From Rhizophlyctis rosea (lineage: Eukaryota; Chytridiomycota; Chytridiomycetes; Rhizophlyctidales; Rhizophlyctidaceae): 64,000 nucleotides of DNA. The stretch lies in contig JADGJC010000003.1 in the NCBI GenBank assembly GCA_027596075.1, positions 186,001-250,000 on the forward strand, read 5' to 3'. Position 1 is the first letter of the stretch. The number at the start of each line of letters is the position of its first letter. The translations under genes and the position numbers were made by a program. Below, one piece after another: positions 11,025 through 23,194 of this stretch. Below the pieces are notes generated by a model. It was not told where the DNA came from and did no database searches. It worked only from the letters and a program-made list of their open reading frames with translations.

Positions 11025-14000
11025 ATGTCCCGTATGCAATATGCGTATGGGGACGACTGGACAGCACAGTCAAGTCCGGTTCAAAGTCCGGCTAGCTTTC
11101 CGCAAAGAGACCACCGCGGCCGATATGCGCACAGTCCACCTCGGAGTCCCCGAGCCCTCTCGCCTATAGCCACACTATCACGTCAAGGCTCAGGATTGAA
11201 TCTGGTTGACGGACATCCTGCTAGTGGACCGATTACCTCTTCAGGGCCGCCTAGTCTCAATCGGCAACAATCCACTGTTCATCCCGCATTGGACGACATC
11301 GATGCACTGAACGAATATATTGAATCTGAACCTAGCAACATCATTCAAATATTACCGGATCTCTCAAGAACTCTTGAGCGCTTTTGTCTAGATCACCCTG
11401 ACTCGTGCAAAGATCTATGGACCCAACTGAAGCCCATCCTCGAACACGTCCAAAAGAAGATGGAAGTACCACCGGAGGAACCCATACCAGCACGACCACC
11501 ATCTCCAGAGTGTACACCAAAGCCGCATAAGTGGGTTAATGTTCATGGGGAGGAATGGGAGGATGACTACGGATGGCTGAGGGATGCGGAGAATCCGGAG
11601 GTGTTGGATTATATCAAGGCGGAGAACGATTACACAGATACCATGCTTGCGCATACTAAGCCGTTACGACGGCTACTGTATAAGGAGTTTGTGGCGAGAA
11701 TAGACGAGAGTGAGGAATCAGCGCAAGTGACTTTGCAGGATGGTTGGACATATTACTCAAAGAGGGTGAGGTTTTGTCTGAAGAATGAGAGTCGTTCCAG
11801 GCGTTTCCAAGGTCTAAATTCCATCATATAGGTCGCCGGGGAGGAATATCGATTGCATTGCCGAATAAAAGACGGAGAAGAAGATGTCTACTTAGACGAG
11901 AACCAACTTGTTGCCAATGAATTTGCAGATGCATCATACTTCAAAGTCGGCTTTCTCAAACATTCACCAGACTGCGCACTCCTCGCATACGGCATCGACT
12001 CCGTTGGGAACGAAAGATATACAACATATTTCATGGATATGAATACAAAGCGGGTTCTGGAGGATCGGATAGAAGGGGCATATGAAAATTTGGAGTTCGC
12101 GGCAGACGGCCGGACCGTATATTACACCATCCTTGATGAGTACGAAAGGGCCTATCAGCTTAAGCGGCACCAGATAGGGACCGACGTCGCTACCGATCCA
12201 GTCCTGTACCATGAAGAAGACGAAATGTACTTCCTTACTCTGACCAAAAGCTGCAACGGGAAATACATCATCCTCAACTCCTCCGCTCAAGTCACATCCG
12301 AGACCCGCTTCATCTCCACCGAACGACTAGAAGATCCTTGCCTCCTATTCCCAAGACGAGAAGGCATCCGCTACACCTGCGAAAACCACGGCAACCACAT
12401 CTACATCCTCACCAACGAAGACTCCAAAAACAACTGGCTCTTCCGCATCCCTACCCCCACCAGCCCCACACAAAACTGGGAAGACCTCCTCACCCTCCGC
12501 GAAACCGTCATTGAACACCGCGATTTCGTCCTCATTGAAGACTTTGTCGTTCGCCGCAATCACCTTATTGTCTTTGAACGCTCCAACTGCCTCCAAAACG
12601 TTCGTATAGTCGATCTGAGAGACGATGGTTTCTCGAATTACCATTACGTCAGTTTCTCGGAAATGGTGTACTCCCTCTACCCAGGCTCCGTCAACGAAGA
12701 AGTAGCAGACCTGACAAAATCTGTCCAATTCGACACCACCATCTTGCGCTTCACCTACACCTCCTTCACGCAGCCGAAGCAGGTAGTAGACTACGACATG
12801 GACACGCGGGAAATGACCGTAGTACATGAAGAGAAGGTCAAAGGGATGTTCGATTACGATCCGTCAATGTATGTTTCGAAACGATTATTCGCAACAGGGA
12901 TTGACGGGACCGCGGTACCTGTATCGATAGTATACCGAAGAGACCTCCTAGGCGCAAACATGAACCCCGCGCAACCCAACCCCTGCCTCCTCCACGCCTA
13001 CGGCGCCTACGGCGCCTTCGTCAACCCCATCTTTTCCTCCCACCGTCTCTCCCTCCTCGATCGCGGGTTCATTTACGCCGCTGCTCATGTACGTGGCGGG
13101 GCGGATATGGGCAATGGGTGGTATGAGGAAGGTAAACTGGGGAAGAAGCCGAATACGTTTTATGATTTTTGTAGTGTGGCGGAGTATTTGGTCAAGGAGG
13201 GGTATACGGTTCCTGGGAAGTTGGGGATATATGGAAGGAGTGCGGGGGGTTTGTTGATTGGGGCAAGTATAAATATGAGGCCGGAGTTGTTTCGGTGTGC
13301 GTTGACGGAGGTTCCGTTTGTTGATGTGTTGAATACTATGTTTGATAGTACGATTCCTTGGACGGCTTTTGAGTATGGTGGGTGTTGTGGGTTGTTTTGA
13401 TGTTTTCGTTTTGATGTTTGTCTTTGGTGGGACCTTCCAGTCCTTTTTCTTCTGTCTTTTATCGCCCTTGGATTGTTGTATTGGAAAGATCCATTCGTGA
13501 ATAAACTCCTAACCCTTATTGTCCGTCATTGCAGAGGAATGGGGTAACCCGAACGACCAGGAAATCTACGAAGTGATGAAGACCTATTGTCCTTACACCA
13601 ACATCCGAGGTGACCTCCTCGCAAAGAACGTCTACCCACAACTTTTCGTCCTGGGCGGGATGAACGATCCCCGCGTGGCGTTCTTCGAGCCGCTGAAATT
13701 TGTAGCGAAGATGCGTGGGGAACGACGGAAGTGGAGGAAGATTCTTGATGGGAAGGGCAGTGATGGTGTAGGATTTGTCAACACGCCAGGGAAGGGGTCG
13801 CCTAGTTCGTCAAATAGCCGGGAAGCGGTGGTAAACACGGAAGAGAGGAACATTTTATTGAGAGTCCAAGACGCCGGCCACGGCGGCAGTTCCGGGCAAT
13901 ACGCCTACCTAGACGACCTAGCCCTCGAATACGCCTTCCTCATCACATCCCTCGACGCGCCCGCTAAGCCCATTTTCACGGGGATCCAATCATCTTACGA

Positions 14001-14292
14001 CGGGACGCTCACTCCCGTTATAAGCAGTCCACTCTTTAGCCATGATGGGAGGGGGAGTGTTGTTGTGGGCCATCCGGGGGTTGAGAGGGTGCGGAGTTGG
14101 GTTAGTGAGGAGGGGAGGTGGGGGAGGAGGGAGGGGAGGGGTGATGGGGATGGTGGGGGGAGTAGAGGGAGTTTGGAGAGGAGGAGGGAGGCGAAGACTA
14201 GGACGGATGCGGAGGAGAGGGAGTATAGGAGGAAGACTAAGGGGGATCGGGGACAGAATAGGGTTTTTCAGTGGGTTGCGAATTTGTGGTAG
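11025..14292 (+). CDS. Oligopeptidase-B-like serine peptidase (prolyl oligopeptidase family, S9A)
   Basis: Three exons: 11025-11765, 11832-13377 and 13535-14292, giving 1014 aa. Family members cleave peptides after basic residues or proline; oligopeptidase B prefers Arg/Lys. The seven-bladed propeller spans residues about 190-600 (DDYGWLRD, YDSAK-type repeats absent, TYFMDM, FHTLEYLT not present). The catalytic domain has GRSAGG with nucleophile Ser about 717, the Asp in GGMNDPRV about 807 and the His in DAGHGG about 878, all in order. The third exon begins inside the YEEWGNP motif, which the splice restores. Oddities: a 170-aa Ser/Pro-rich N-terminal extension, an inserted Gly/Ser loop before the His, and a long basic, Arg/Glu-rich C-terminal tail of about 120 aa. 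Bacterial oligopeptidase B is about 690 aa. The second intron is 157 nt with a CTAAC branch site. Confidence 0.88.
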
Positions 14293-14973
14293 GGGGGGTG
14301 GGTGGGGTATAGGATTTGGCAGGGAACGAGGGATACCCTGTTGTCAAATTCCATGTTCCCGTTGTGTAAATAAATATATGGGTATTAGCGGCGAGGTGTA
14401 CATGTAAGCCTAGTTTTCAGATGCACGAAAGAGATGATTTTTCCTGTACATTTGATGGATGTGTCCCTGCATTCACGCGATCTGAATATGATTGACTGAT
14501 CGTTGCGATACGTCTTCCGACGTCCAGGCCCTTTCTGTGATGTTGATACAATGTACTTTCTTGCATATATTGTGTAAGTAAGTAAGTAAGGACGTGGATG
14601 TGAGGCTTTGTTTCTACGCAGTTTTGTTGTACAGTAGAGTACGAATGTTGTTTACATTGGTGGATTGATACTTCCAAGACTATTCCGGGGAAAATCCATG
14701 GAGTCACACGGGTGGATTTGCATTGTGATTGGTGGACGTTTGATCGTGATTTTAAAGTTCACGGTGACCAAGTCGATGGATTGGAACCACCGTTCCAGAG
14801 GCGGTCCTTTCACGGCAGAGCCTCCTCGAGTTATCACAGCGCAATCCAATGTTCATATCTCATTTTATCAGCAGGTTTCATCGACAATGGAACAGGTGTA
14901 ATGGATCGACAGGCAGACACCGTCAGCAACGCTGAAGACCCTTTCTACGTCTCTTCCAGTCATACCACCACAA
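14293..14973. other. Intergenic stretch with a short tetranucleotide repeat
   Basis: Four GTAA units lie at 14574-14590. No gene is supported. Overlapping open frames at 14652-14996 on both strands are short and unrecognised. Confidence 0.4.
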
Positions 14974-15501
14974 ATGCATTCCACCAACCGATTTGAATCC
15001 TCCGGTCATGACTCCTCCCCAACGGCCGCAAGCATTCCACCATTGTTCTCCCAGACCCAACCCGCGAATCCCTTACTCCTTCACCAAGCCATACCGGCAG
15101 CTGCCTTGACAACTCCACAGCCATCCACCCCACCCTGTTTATTTGAGTGCAGGTATACTTCTGATGAGCTTTCTTTCAGAGCAACTGGGTTCAACGATGA
15201 TAACATCATCAAAGTGCTCCAAGCGGTCAAAGCAGCTGCACCACCTTTCCTACCCATCACCCACAATCCAGTAGAACATGAGCCCACAACAACACCCGCA
15301 ATCCAGCCTGCGTCTGAGGTGCCACAACCCTGGTACCGCAAAGTTCTTCACATGCTTGGTTGGGCTGTGGGGTGGAGTAAGTGGAGTAAGTTCAAGGTTT
15401 GGGCATTCAAAGAAGCCGGTCATACATTTGCCTTAAATCATCGGTATCTTTCAGATGACGACGGTTGTCCACCACCTTACTCAAAGTTTGAAGGCCGCTG
15501 A
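14974..15501 (+). CDS. Hypothetical protein
   Basis: A 175-codon open frame with no family I recognise. The N-terminal 60 residues are Pro/Ser/Thr-rich and probably disordered. A middle part (residues about 118-145, PWYRKVLHMLGWAVGWSKWSKFKVW) is Trp-rich and amphipathic. A short acidic tail ends the protein. No signal peptide is evident. It stands alone between the oligopeptidase and a gene-poor region, so upstream exons are possible. Support is length and coherent composition only. Confidence 0.35.
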   Translation: MHSTNRFESSGHDSSPTAASIPPLFSQTQPANPLLLHQAIPAAALTTPQPSTPPCLFECRYTSDELSFRATGFNDDNIIKVLQAVKAAAPPFLPITHNPVEHEPTTTPAIQPASEVPQPWYRKVLHMLGWAVGWSKWSKFKVWAFKEAGHTFALNHRYLSDDDGCPPPYSKFEGR

Positions 15502-16797
15502 GGTACCTGTCGTTTCCGCGAATTCGCGGTGCCGGATCTTCTACCGAACTCGAACTGTCACATTTTATGGAGGGGAACTTGGAATCGGTAGCTGTTCCGC
15601 CTTAGGATTTATTAAGCTATTTTGCTGTGTCGGTCTGTATGAACCATGCCTCGTAAACTTCCGATTAGTTCACCAAATGTTTGATGCGTACTGTATTGGT
15701 GATCACGAGAGGTGGAATGACAACGATTGTTCGACCAGAATGGGTCCCTCAGCATCATTTGTATTCTGAACTTTCTGAGTGCCTGCCCACCGACGTTTCC
15801 CACTTCCTTTGTAATATTCATATCAAAAAAAATCACAAAAAAATCGAGAAGAGAATGGAGGAACCGAGATCATTTCCATGGACCCTTGCACAAGCTGCGT
15901 GAGGCTGTGGGGACGGATCAACTGGGCACCAACCATTATGACCTTAGATAGTCAAAAAAATACGTAATAGCATAGGTGCTAAGCCATCGCCGATTGCTAT
16001 TTGTGTTACATCAGATTGTGTCCATTACATCCAAGAAAGGCATGGACAAGATTCACAAGAAGATTGCATAGGCCGGGATCCTGGATCCGCATAGGTGTGC
16101 CGCCCCTTGGTGCTATTGGTCCGTATGGACTGCCCGCAGTCTGCACGATTACGGTAATAGTTTGTAGATGACCGGCTGATGGAGGAATAGATGGCGCGGA
16201 CATTTCTGGTCGCGCTCCGCCTTATTTGATGGGCGGTGACATGGAGACTGCAGACTTGGCGGGGTTTAGCTGAAAACCTCAAAAGGTGGGGGAAGGGAGG
16301 GGTTTCAACATCTTGTTTTGATCTTGTCATCTCGGCATCAGTAAGCAGAGCAATAACAACCATACTCTATTTGCTTTTGTTTACTTGTTGTCCGCAATAT
16401 TGTCGGTCGTGTGTTCGCATCGTTCTGTAACAGGGCGATTTGTTTTCGTCCATCGTGCAAGCAATAGGGTGAGTTTGGGTGCATGTCAACCATGCTTGGC
16501 AATAGTTCACCGAACACGACTGTGCGCAAGCGACGTATGGCAGAGGGATTATATTCAGTGTCATGCGACCCTTCTTAATAACATCTGGGTTCAACGACTT
16601 AATAGGTAACCACTGTTTGTTTACTGATTGTTTACAAATATTTGCACATACCCTGAGCGGACATCTTCGACTGCTTTTTGGTCCTGTCAAACTTTGGATT
16701 GTGGAAGGGCCTACTTGGTATGTCATGAGCCCTTGTGTCATTTGCTCATTCGCTGGTTTTGGGGTATTGACTTGCCGACTTTCTAGCTCCAAGGGCG
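15502..16797. other. Gene-poor stretch
   Basis: Several minus-strand frames of 65-145 codons (the longest at 16367-16804, Cys-rich) overlap one another without a coherent spliced product. No transposase or reverse transcriptase motif was seen. Confidence 0.35.
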
Positions 16798-18243
16798 ATG
16801 CCACAGCACCTTATAACAGTATCCAGCATATCCCTTGTTTTATTGTCGTTACGAGCGAACTCCTTCGCTTCAGGAAGTCTCATCACAGACTCCAATCATC
16901 TCCGTAAACGGCAAACACAAACGAGTGGTGGTGTAACTACGTCGACGATACCTGATACCGGCGCAGGCCCAACCTCATCATCTTTTACCACATCATCTAC
17001 ATCAAGTACTTCGTCGACTGAGATGAGTTCTCCAGGTGGATCAACAACGGGGACACCCTCCACCGCCACCCGAGATCCACCACCTACTACCACAACAACA
17101 GATACCCCGCCACCTCCTACCACTACCACCCGGCCGCCGCCAACAACAACCGATTCACCTCCTACAACCACTACACGACCGCCAACAACAACCGATGCCC
17201 CACCACCCACAACCACAACTAATGCCCCGCCTCCTCCTACAACCACTAGCGCACCCAATCCTACAACAGATGCCCCTACAACCACAAGGGGTGGTGGTCA
17301 AACAACTATTTCCGATGACAACCAGGTATGTTTATTGATAGCAATTGATTCCTGTATCTACAAAAATCCCTCATCCCCTTCAATCAGCAAACAACAACAA
17401 ACGGAGGACGGACCACGAATACCAGTACCCGTGGTGGCGTACTTCCCACATCATCCGCATCACCGTCGCCTTCTCCCGGTCAGCGTGTCGATGGAATCAG
17501 CGATGATTCAACTAGCAGTGGACTTAGCCCGGCGGGTGTGACGGGAATCGCGGTGGCGGCCGTGTGCATCATTCTTGCTGTCGTTGGGATTTATATTTTC
17601 CGGAAGTTGAAACTAAAGGTAAGGGAGAACTTTGTATCACGTTTCAAGCAGAAAATACTCGTTTTGGAGACAACTTCATCTCATCATTCTTAATCTCGCT
17701 CACACACAGCCATCCAGCGAATTCAAATCCCGCGTAAACCTCCTATACGGCAACCGCGACTCCAACCCAACAAACCCTCCATCTTCAGTAACAACCTCAC
17801 AAAACCGCGCCTCCCTCCTCGCCTTCCGCGACATCGACCCCGCCGCCGGCGCCACAACACCTCCCTTCGTCCCCATTCGATCGGGGTACACACCCGAACC
17901 CTACTACGCTCAACCAGGCCAAGCCGTATATCACGACCCGAACGTCTCATACGAGATGTACGACTACCCGACGCAGGGCGGGCAGTACGTGCATGATCCG
18001 GCGACGGGGTTGACGACGTTTGTGGTTGATGCTGGGGTGGATGGGTATAAGAGTGGGGGGTTGGGGTATGAGGGGTTCAATGGGGGGCAACAGGGGTATG
18101 CGTATGGTGGGGGGAGTCAGGTGGGGTCAAGCGTTGGTGGTGGGGCGCCTGGGGTGCCAGTCAGTGGGACGGGGACATTGAACAGGAACCAAGAAGGGTT
18201 AGCGGTTCCTTCGCCCGTGCCGGGGGGAAGGACGTCGCGGTGA
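16798..18243 (+). CDS. Thr/Pro-rich single-pass surface protein (mucin-like)
   Basis: Three exons, 16798-17325, 17388-17618 and 17710-18243, all phase 0, giving 430 aa. Residues 1-25 form a signal peptide (LITVSSISLVLLSLRANSFA), with a dibasic RKR just after. Residues about 45-240 are almost only Thr, Pro, Ser and Gly, with runs of PPPTTTT-like units, a good target for O-mannosylation. One transmembrane helix follows (GIAVAAVCIILAVVGIYIF), then a basic stop-transfer KLKLK, and a Gly/Tyr-rich cytoplasmic tail of about 175 aa with no known domain. The layout resembles fungal wall-stress sensors (Wsc/Mid2 type) but no WSC Cys domain is seen, so that role is inference. The second splice sits right after the membrane helix. 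Confidence 0.7.
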
Positions 18244-19474
18244 GACGTTTGGTCTACGGGATCGGATTTTGGAGTATTTAGGGTTTTGAAAAAGGGTGGA
18301 TTTTTTGTCCTCTTTTTTCCGTTTCCACCATACCTTGTATCATACGACATAAAATTGTACATGATTTTGCGCTTTTAACACTTCTTCAGTTGACCGAAAT
18401 GCGGCATCGAAAATCTGAGAAACTTTGATCTTCTGCGGGTTCAGAACTTCACAAGCGCATTCAAATGCATCATTCGAAATGTGATTCCGTCGGCCTATTA
18501 GACTGCCAACACTGCCCCATAGTCCGAAACTGAGCAATGATTGGAAAAGTGCCACTCTATGGCCCCATTTGCTTTTCTTTTTGTTTTCGTGTGGGTAGGT
18601 TCCGGCACAATGGTGCGATTCCACTCCTTGGTTCCTCTGATACAAGGCAGTGGAACGCGAAACGGCAGTTTCAGTCCATCCCGCCTTAGCAACCCATAGA
18701 CTGGGATTTTGTGAATTATACCAATGGGTGCATTTATAGTTGGAAGCTTTTTCACTCCCTCACTGCTGTTCGAAGTCGAAATCTCATCAATGCAAATGCA
18801 AGTGTGCTGGGTAGTTTCCTTTGCCCGACCAGCCCGTCGCGTTTACTGCGCCACGGGTCCAGAAATTGCGGAGGCGGCAGGCGACCGAATGTAATTCGGC
18901 ATTTGCTTGGTCGTTGCTTGGATACAAAGCGTGTATATGAGATCAATCGCATATGTGTCTGCAATGTGAAAGAAGTCTAGCATTGAGATTCTTCAGGAAT
19001 CATTGTTTTCCTTCCCGAAATATCATCAACACTTACACTCTCCTTCAAAATGTCGTTCCACCCTTGCAGCGCCACAGACATCTTATTTCTCTGAAGGGGA
19101 ATGTACGTAACTTTTAGGGGATGTTACGAAAGGGTCTGGTATCAACATGGGGTCTTAGGTATTGAGCCTGGGGATAGTTTGCAGAGTTAGTACATGGTTT
19201 TGCAGTAGGGCGGATATCAAGAACAATGGCGTTCCAAAATGCATGAACGTTCCATGGCTACAATAAGGGAAAGGCGGAGAGTGGAGCATTGCATCAACAG
19301 TAGATATTTCACTGTTTCAATTGTCACCTCAATGAACAGTTTCATAAATATGCGAATTCCATTTGAGGCATGGCAAACACCAAAACCAGAGAACGAAAAG
19401 AAAAACAGTGGATCTTATACAGGAGGAGTTCCCTTGAAGTCCAATCGACCTAGAGCTCGGGGAAAGAAATCACA
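18244..19474. other. Gene-poor stretch
   Basis: Only short overlapping frames are open. The right end should contain the promoter of the Cys-rich protein that follows. I see no repeat, RNA gene or mobile element. Confidence 0.35.
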
Positions 19475-21674
19475 ATGGCGCGCGCTCTTCTTCTTCTTCC
19501 CGCCATTTGGACTGTAGCGTTCGGTAGTGTAGCCGACGGCGCTCCTTTTGCCTACCTGTCAGCAACCAGTATCACCTGCAGCACTGGATTTGACACTACT
19601 TGCTTCACCTCCTGCTATACGAAACTGTCAGTTTACATAGACGCAAACTCCACTGAATTGAGGCCTGGCGAGGTGGATTATGATTGTACTTGTCCGAATT
19701 TGACGGGTTCTTTCAGTAATAGCACCAATGCTGAAGGTACTTGTGCTAAGGGAAATGGGAAGGGGTGGTGGGGGGTGGCGGGGCGAGTTTTGCTTTTTCA
19801 ACAAATGTGCTGCGTGTTGGTGTGTTGCTTGTTTACCATGAGGATGTAACTTTATTCGATGGATGGAAGGAACCTCGAACGATAACGATGGATGGTGGAC
19901 GTTTTATCGAGTCGATCAAGATTCGCCTGGTGCTATGATACGATAGTTTGCAAACAACAACACTGCGTGTCGTTTGATTTACAGTCTGCAGAATGCGGCA
20001 GATTTGAGAGCTGATGGGTAAGTGATTTGAATCTTGGGGGTAGTCAAACATGAACGAGGAAAAAAACTCCATCGGGCTGACGTAATGTTTTCTCAACTTG
20101 TACTAGAACCAACATTCCGCCGAAGCCCCTTGTCAACGCGACTGGCCCCCTGGGCAGACGTCAAGTTACGGGTGTACAAGATCATGTCGCTGGGAACGTA
20201 AAGCGTGACTGAGATTGACCTTGCGGCGGGCAGCTACAATTTTGAGGCTGGGAATACCGGTTCGTTGTCACCTGTACGTGTTCCGAGAGATGGGAAGGTT
20301 GCTACAGTCAACCTTCATGCCCGCACTATTACGCAAGGGTTCGTCGTGTGTTGACTGCTGTAGCTGGAACCCGTTTTGTACGAAGACGTATTCGTTTACG
20401 TGTATGGAGTAAGTCTGAATAGCCTCTCCCCCCCCCCAACACCCCCAACACCCATCACACACACACACACATGTGCACACCCCGATCCAACACCAGCACT
20501 GCAATCACAATCACGAATATCGGCAATTGAACCAGCGTCTTTCTGCCTCCCCTGCTCTACTCCAGCATGACCGGTTACATCCCCAGTACCAACCTCCAAT
20601 TCGACACCTCCTCCAGGCTCTCCTGGACTGGCGACTCCGCTCCCTACTGCAGCCTATTCACCACCGACTGGCACACCCCCAGTCAATACGGCACTTACAG
20701 AGTGAGTTTGGGAAGAGTGTCGGAGGAATTGATTTCAGCAGACAACCTGGTCGCCCAGCTCTCATCATCTTTTATAGTCATATTCATGGTCAGATGGTTC
20801 GGCTTCACAAAACTTCCCGCAGTATAGCGCAAGTCCTTTCCCGGCGGGGCGGTTGAAGCTTTTGTTCATCCAAGGGAAACTTTAGGGATTTGTAGTAAAG
20901 TGGATCTGGCGGGGTCCCAGTATGTCGACGTGGCATTGGGGTAAGTCATTGTTGCAGTCATGCCATTATCTTTGCTCCATTTTTTTTCGTCCAAAGTCCT
21001 CGGTGAAACTGAACTCATCACGACCGCTCATAATGCCATTCACTCTCATGCCTCCAATCCCTCACCCTGTCCTCTCCGCAGAGCATGCCCCGCCGGCTGC
21101 AAAGTAGACTACAACGGCTACGACGACCACTGCAAACCCGCGCTAACCGGCACCGACATATACAGCAACTCAAATGGCTACGTCAGTTGCACTTGCGGCG
21201 CGTGCCCGGTGATTGGAGTTTGGGGTGGTTGGACCAATTCCGGAAGTTGCAGTTGTGGGGGGACACAAGGTGCAGACTCGTACCTACAACGGACCGTACA
21301 ATGGTGGGGCGGCGTGCTCGGGGTCTTCAACTCAAAGCATACCGTGCAGCCCTCCAGCTTCTTGTAGTAGTGCTGGGCAAGGTATGGGGTTTGTCCCATG
21401 TGTGGTTACTGAGATTGCAGGTTGGTACATGATGTTTATGGTTGACCAGTCTCATTGCCAATAGGTGCCAATGGAGCTGGTGAGTCTGTTGGAACCAGTG
21501 ATCAATCGCAAGGTACGCAAAGCGTTCATGAGGTGAGCGACCAAGAAATGTTGAATCGAAATGTTCCCTGAATATATAGGCACTCCTCCTTCAACTGCAA
21601 CTCCACTCAAGGTCTCGTTTGCTATGCTGGTCATGCCAGTGCTGTCCATTCCCCTGGGCCTGCTCATCGCATGA
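19475..21674 (+). CDS. Secreted Cys-rich protein with a thrombospondin type-1 repeat and GPI-type tail
   Basis: Starts with a signal peptide (ALLLLPAIWTVAFG) followed by a Cys-rich stretch (CSTGFDTTCFTSCYT). Later exons I can join: 20234-20273, 20338-20408 (CVDCCSWNPFC), about 20561-20701, 20828-20940, 21082-21381, 21465-21512 and 21580-21674. The 21082 exon has CKVDYNGYDDHC then a thrombospondin repeat (WGGWTNSGSCSCGG...TRTYNGPYNGGAAC...CSPPASC). The last exon ends in a hydrophobic tail (FAMLVMPVLSIPLGLLIA) with no charged residue after it, as in GPI signals. Exons between 19736 and 20233 are only partly resolved (for example FANNNTACRLIY and TNIPPKPLVNATG blocks). Inside the thrombospondin repeat the frame breaks at a run of six G (21257-21262). 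The role, adhesion or wall protein, is inferred. Confidence 0.55.
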
Positions 21675-22035
21675 GAAAGCATTGTGGAGTTAGCAGCAGT
21701 TTGCAAAAACTGGACTTAACAAGTCCGGTGTATTGCAGTCATTGAGGGAATACGTGAAATACATCATTTAGGAAATCCTCTGTATTGGGTTTATTATATT
21801 GCATACTTTCAGATTGCATATGAGTTTGTGAATTCATACGATACACTTTTGTCCAGATGTGAAGAAACGTGTGAACGATTGGTGAATCAATTCATTTCCC
21901 GTACAAATGCCAAGACCTCCCATCAAGGCTTTATGCGGCTTGAATGAACGCGTCCCTTCTGATAGGCAAGCCAGCTCGACCATCATCTACCTCCTTTTCC
22001 GTCCAAACCCTTTTGGACGTTCGCACCCCACCACC
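21675..22035. other. Convergent spacer
   Basis: Lies between the 3' ends of the thrombospondin-repeat gene and the PH-domain gene. Nothing beyond expected untranslated sequence is seen. Confidence 0.4.
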
Positions 22036-22760
22036 CTAACTCTCCCAAACACTCCTATAACAAACAGGCCCATAACTCTCATGCAACCCCTCCGTCACCT
22101 CCTTAATAGTGCTCAACAGAATTTTCGGATCGCTCAGGTTCATCGTTAATTTTTGAACAAGCTTGTCGGACTGCGACATGAGGAACCTGTTCCGGCCTTG
22201 CACATGGGAGAGGGTAAGAAGCTTCTTGTAATACTCTTTGGCGACTTCGACCTCTTTCTTCCATATGTCAATGCTGACGTTGAGGGATGTACCGATTCTG
22301 AATTTGAGTTCGATGTCGCGGTCTGTGGGGCCGTAGCCTGCCGTCTGAGTGGTGTGTAAGAGGGAGATAGAGGTAGTAAGGAAGGGTGAATTGAAACACG
22401 CCTTTTTTGCTTGTTTGTTTGTACATTCCCACCACTGTTCCTGATGTCCTGTAACGTCTCAAAGACTTCTCAACTTGTGTGGACGTTCCCACATACCTCG
22501 AAGCAAACATTAAAAACATGTTCATCAAACCACTCATGTCGATCGATGAACCTCCTCGTGTTTGTCGCAGACTGGCCCTTGATGGATATATACGCCAAAT
22601 TTGTAAATATATGCGATTCTTTTGTAGATTTGAAGACGACATAAGCAGTTTCGTTTGGGAGGAGGAAGGATAGGGCGGGTTCGTCGGCGAATTGGGCGGG
22701 GGTGAGGACGTGGCAGATGTCGGAGGAGCCGGTTAGGTCTGAGGTTATGTTTTTGAACAT
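22036..22760 (-). CDS. Bacterial-type PH-domain protein (bPH_1/YvbH-like)
   Basis: Two exons, complement(22760..22497) and complement(22344..22036), with a 152-nt intron, giving 190 aa. The sequence follows the bacterial YvbH/bPH_1 pattern from its first residues: FKNITSDLTGSSDICHVLTP, an LLPNETAYVVFKSTKESHIFTNLAYISI core, TNTRRFIDRHEWFDEHVFNVCFE, and after the splice TAGYGPTDRDIELKFRIG followed by a long helical part (DIWKKEVEVAKEYYKKLL). Both splice phases are 0 and the joined motif reads through without a gap. In bacteria the fold is a small soluble PH-like module of unclear role. Fungal occurrence is unusual, so horizontal transfer is possible. It sits next to a VWA-domain gene on the same strand. 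Confidence 0.7.
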
Positions 22761-23194
22761 GTTTGGGGGGCGGGGGGGAGGGTTTGGTTTTGTGGATGGA
22801 GGCGTGTGCGGATGTGCTTTTTTGTTTTGGATTTTGGCTTTTCGTTGAAGGGAATTCTGACTGAATCCGAATGATTTGTTTGGGGAGAGGGAGAAGGAGA
22901 AGAAGCTTTCATGGGCTGGCTGTGGATGACACTGGTTCGGCCTTGTGTGACCAGCGTGGCTGATATGTTGTCTCCGAAATTCAGACTTGTCCGAAGGATG
23001 GACGCACCGATTCACGGATTCAGCCCATCTTCAATAGAATGCAAATGTCATGTCGAGAGGTATGCATTCCCACATTCACATTCAGGCACACTCCAATAAT
23101 TCCATAAAATCATCTGACGCGACATACATACATATGCGGATTATACAATATTGCCTCGACCATGTTTGCGAATATATCCGAGATCATCCAAAGC
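22761..23194. other. Intergenic, upstream of the PH-domain gene
   Basis: Expected promoter of the minus-strand PH-domain gene and 3' region of the VWA gene. No further gene or repeat recognised. Confidence 0.4.

Noticed and set aside
12345..12827. A 160-codon minus-strand frame rich in Val/Phe/Gly
   Set aside because: Antisense of the oligopeptidase coding exon; no splice or start support.
16896..17285. A 129-codon minus-strand frame rich in Val and Gly
   Set aside because: It is the antisense of the Thr/Pro-rich repeat in the surface-protein gene; low-complexity DNA leaves all frames open.
20428..20480. Poly-C and CA-repeat tract as a regulatory element
   Set aside because: It sits in an intron of the thrombospondin-repeat gene and looks like ordinary simple sequence.
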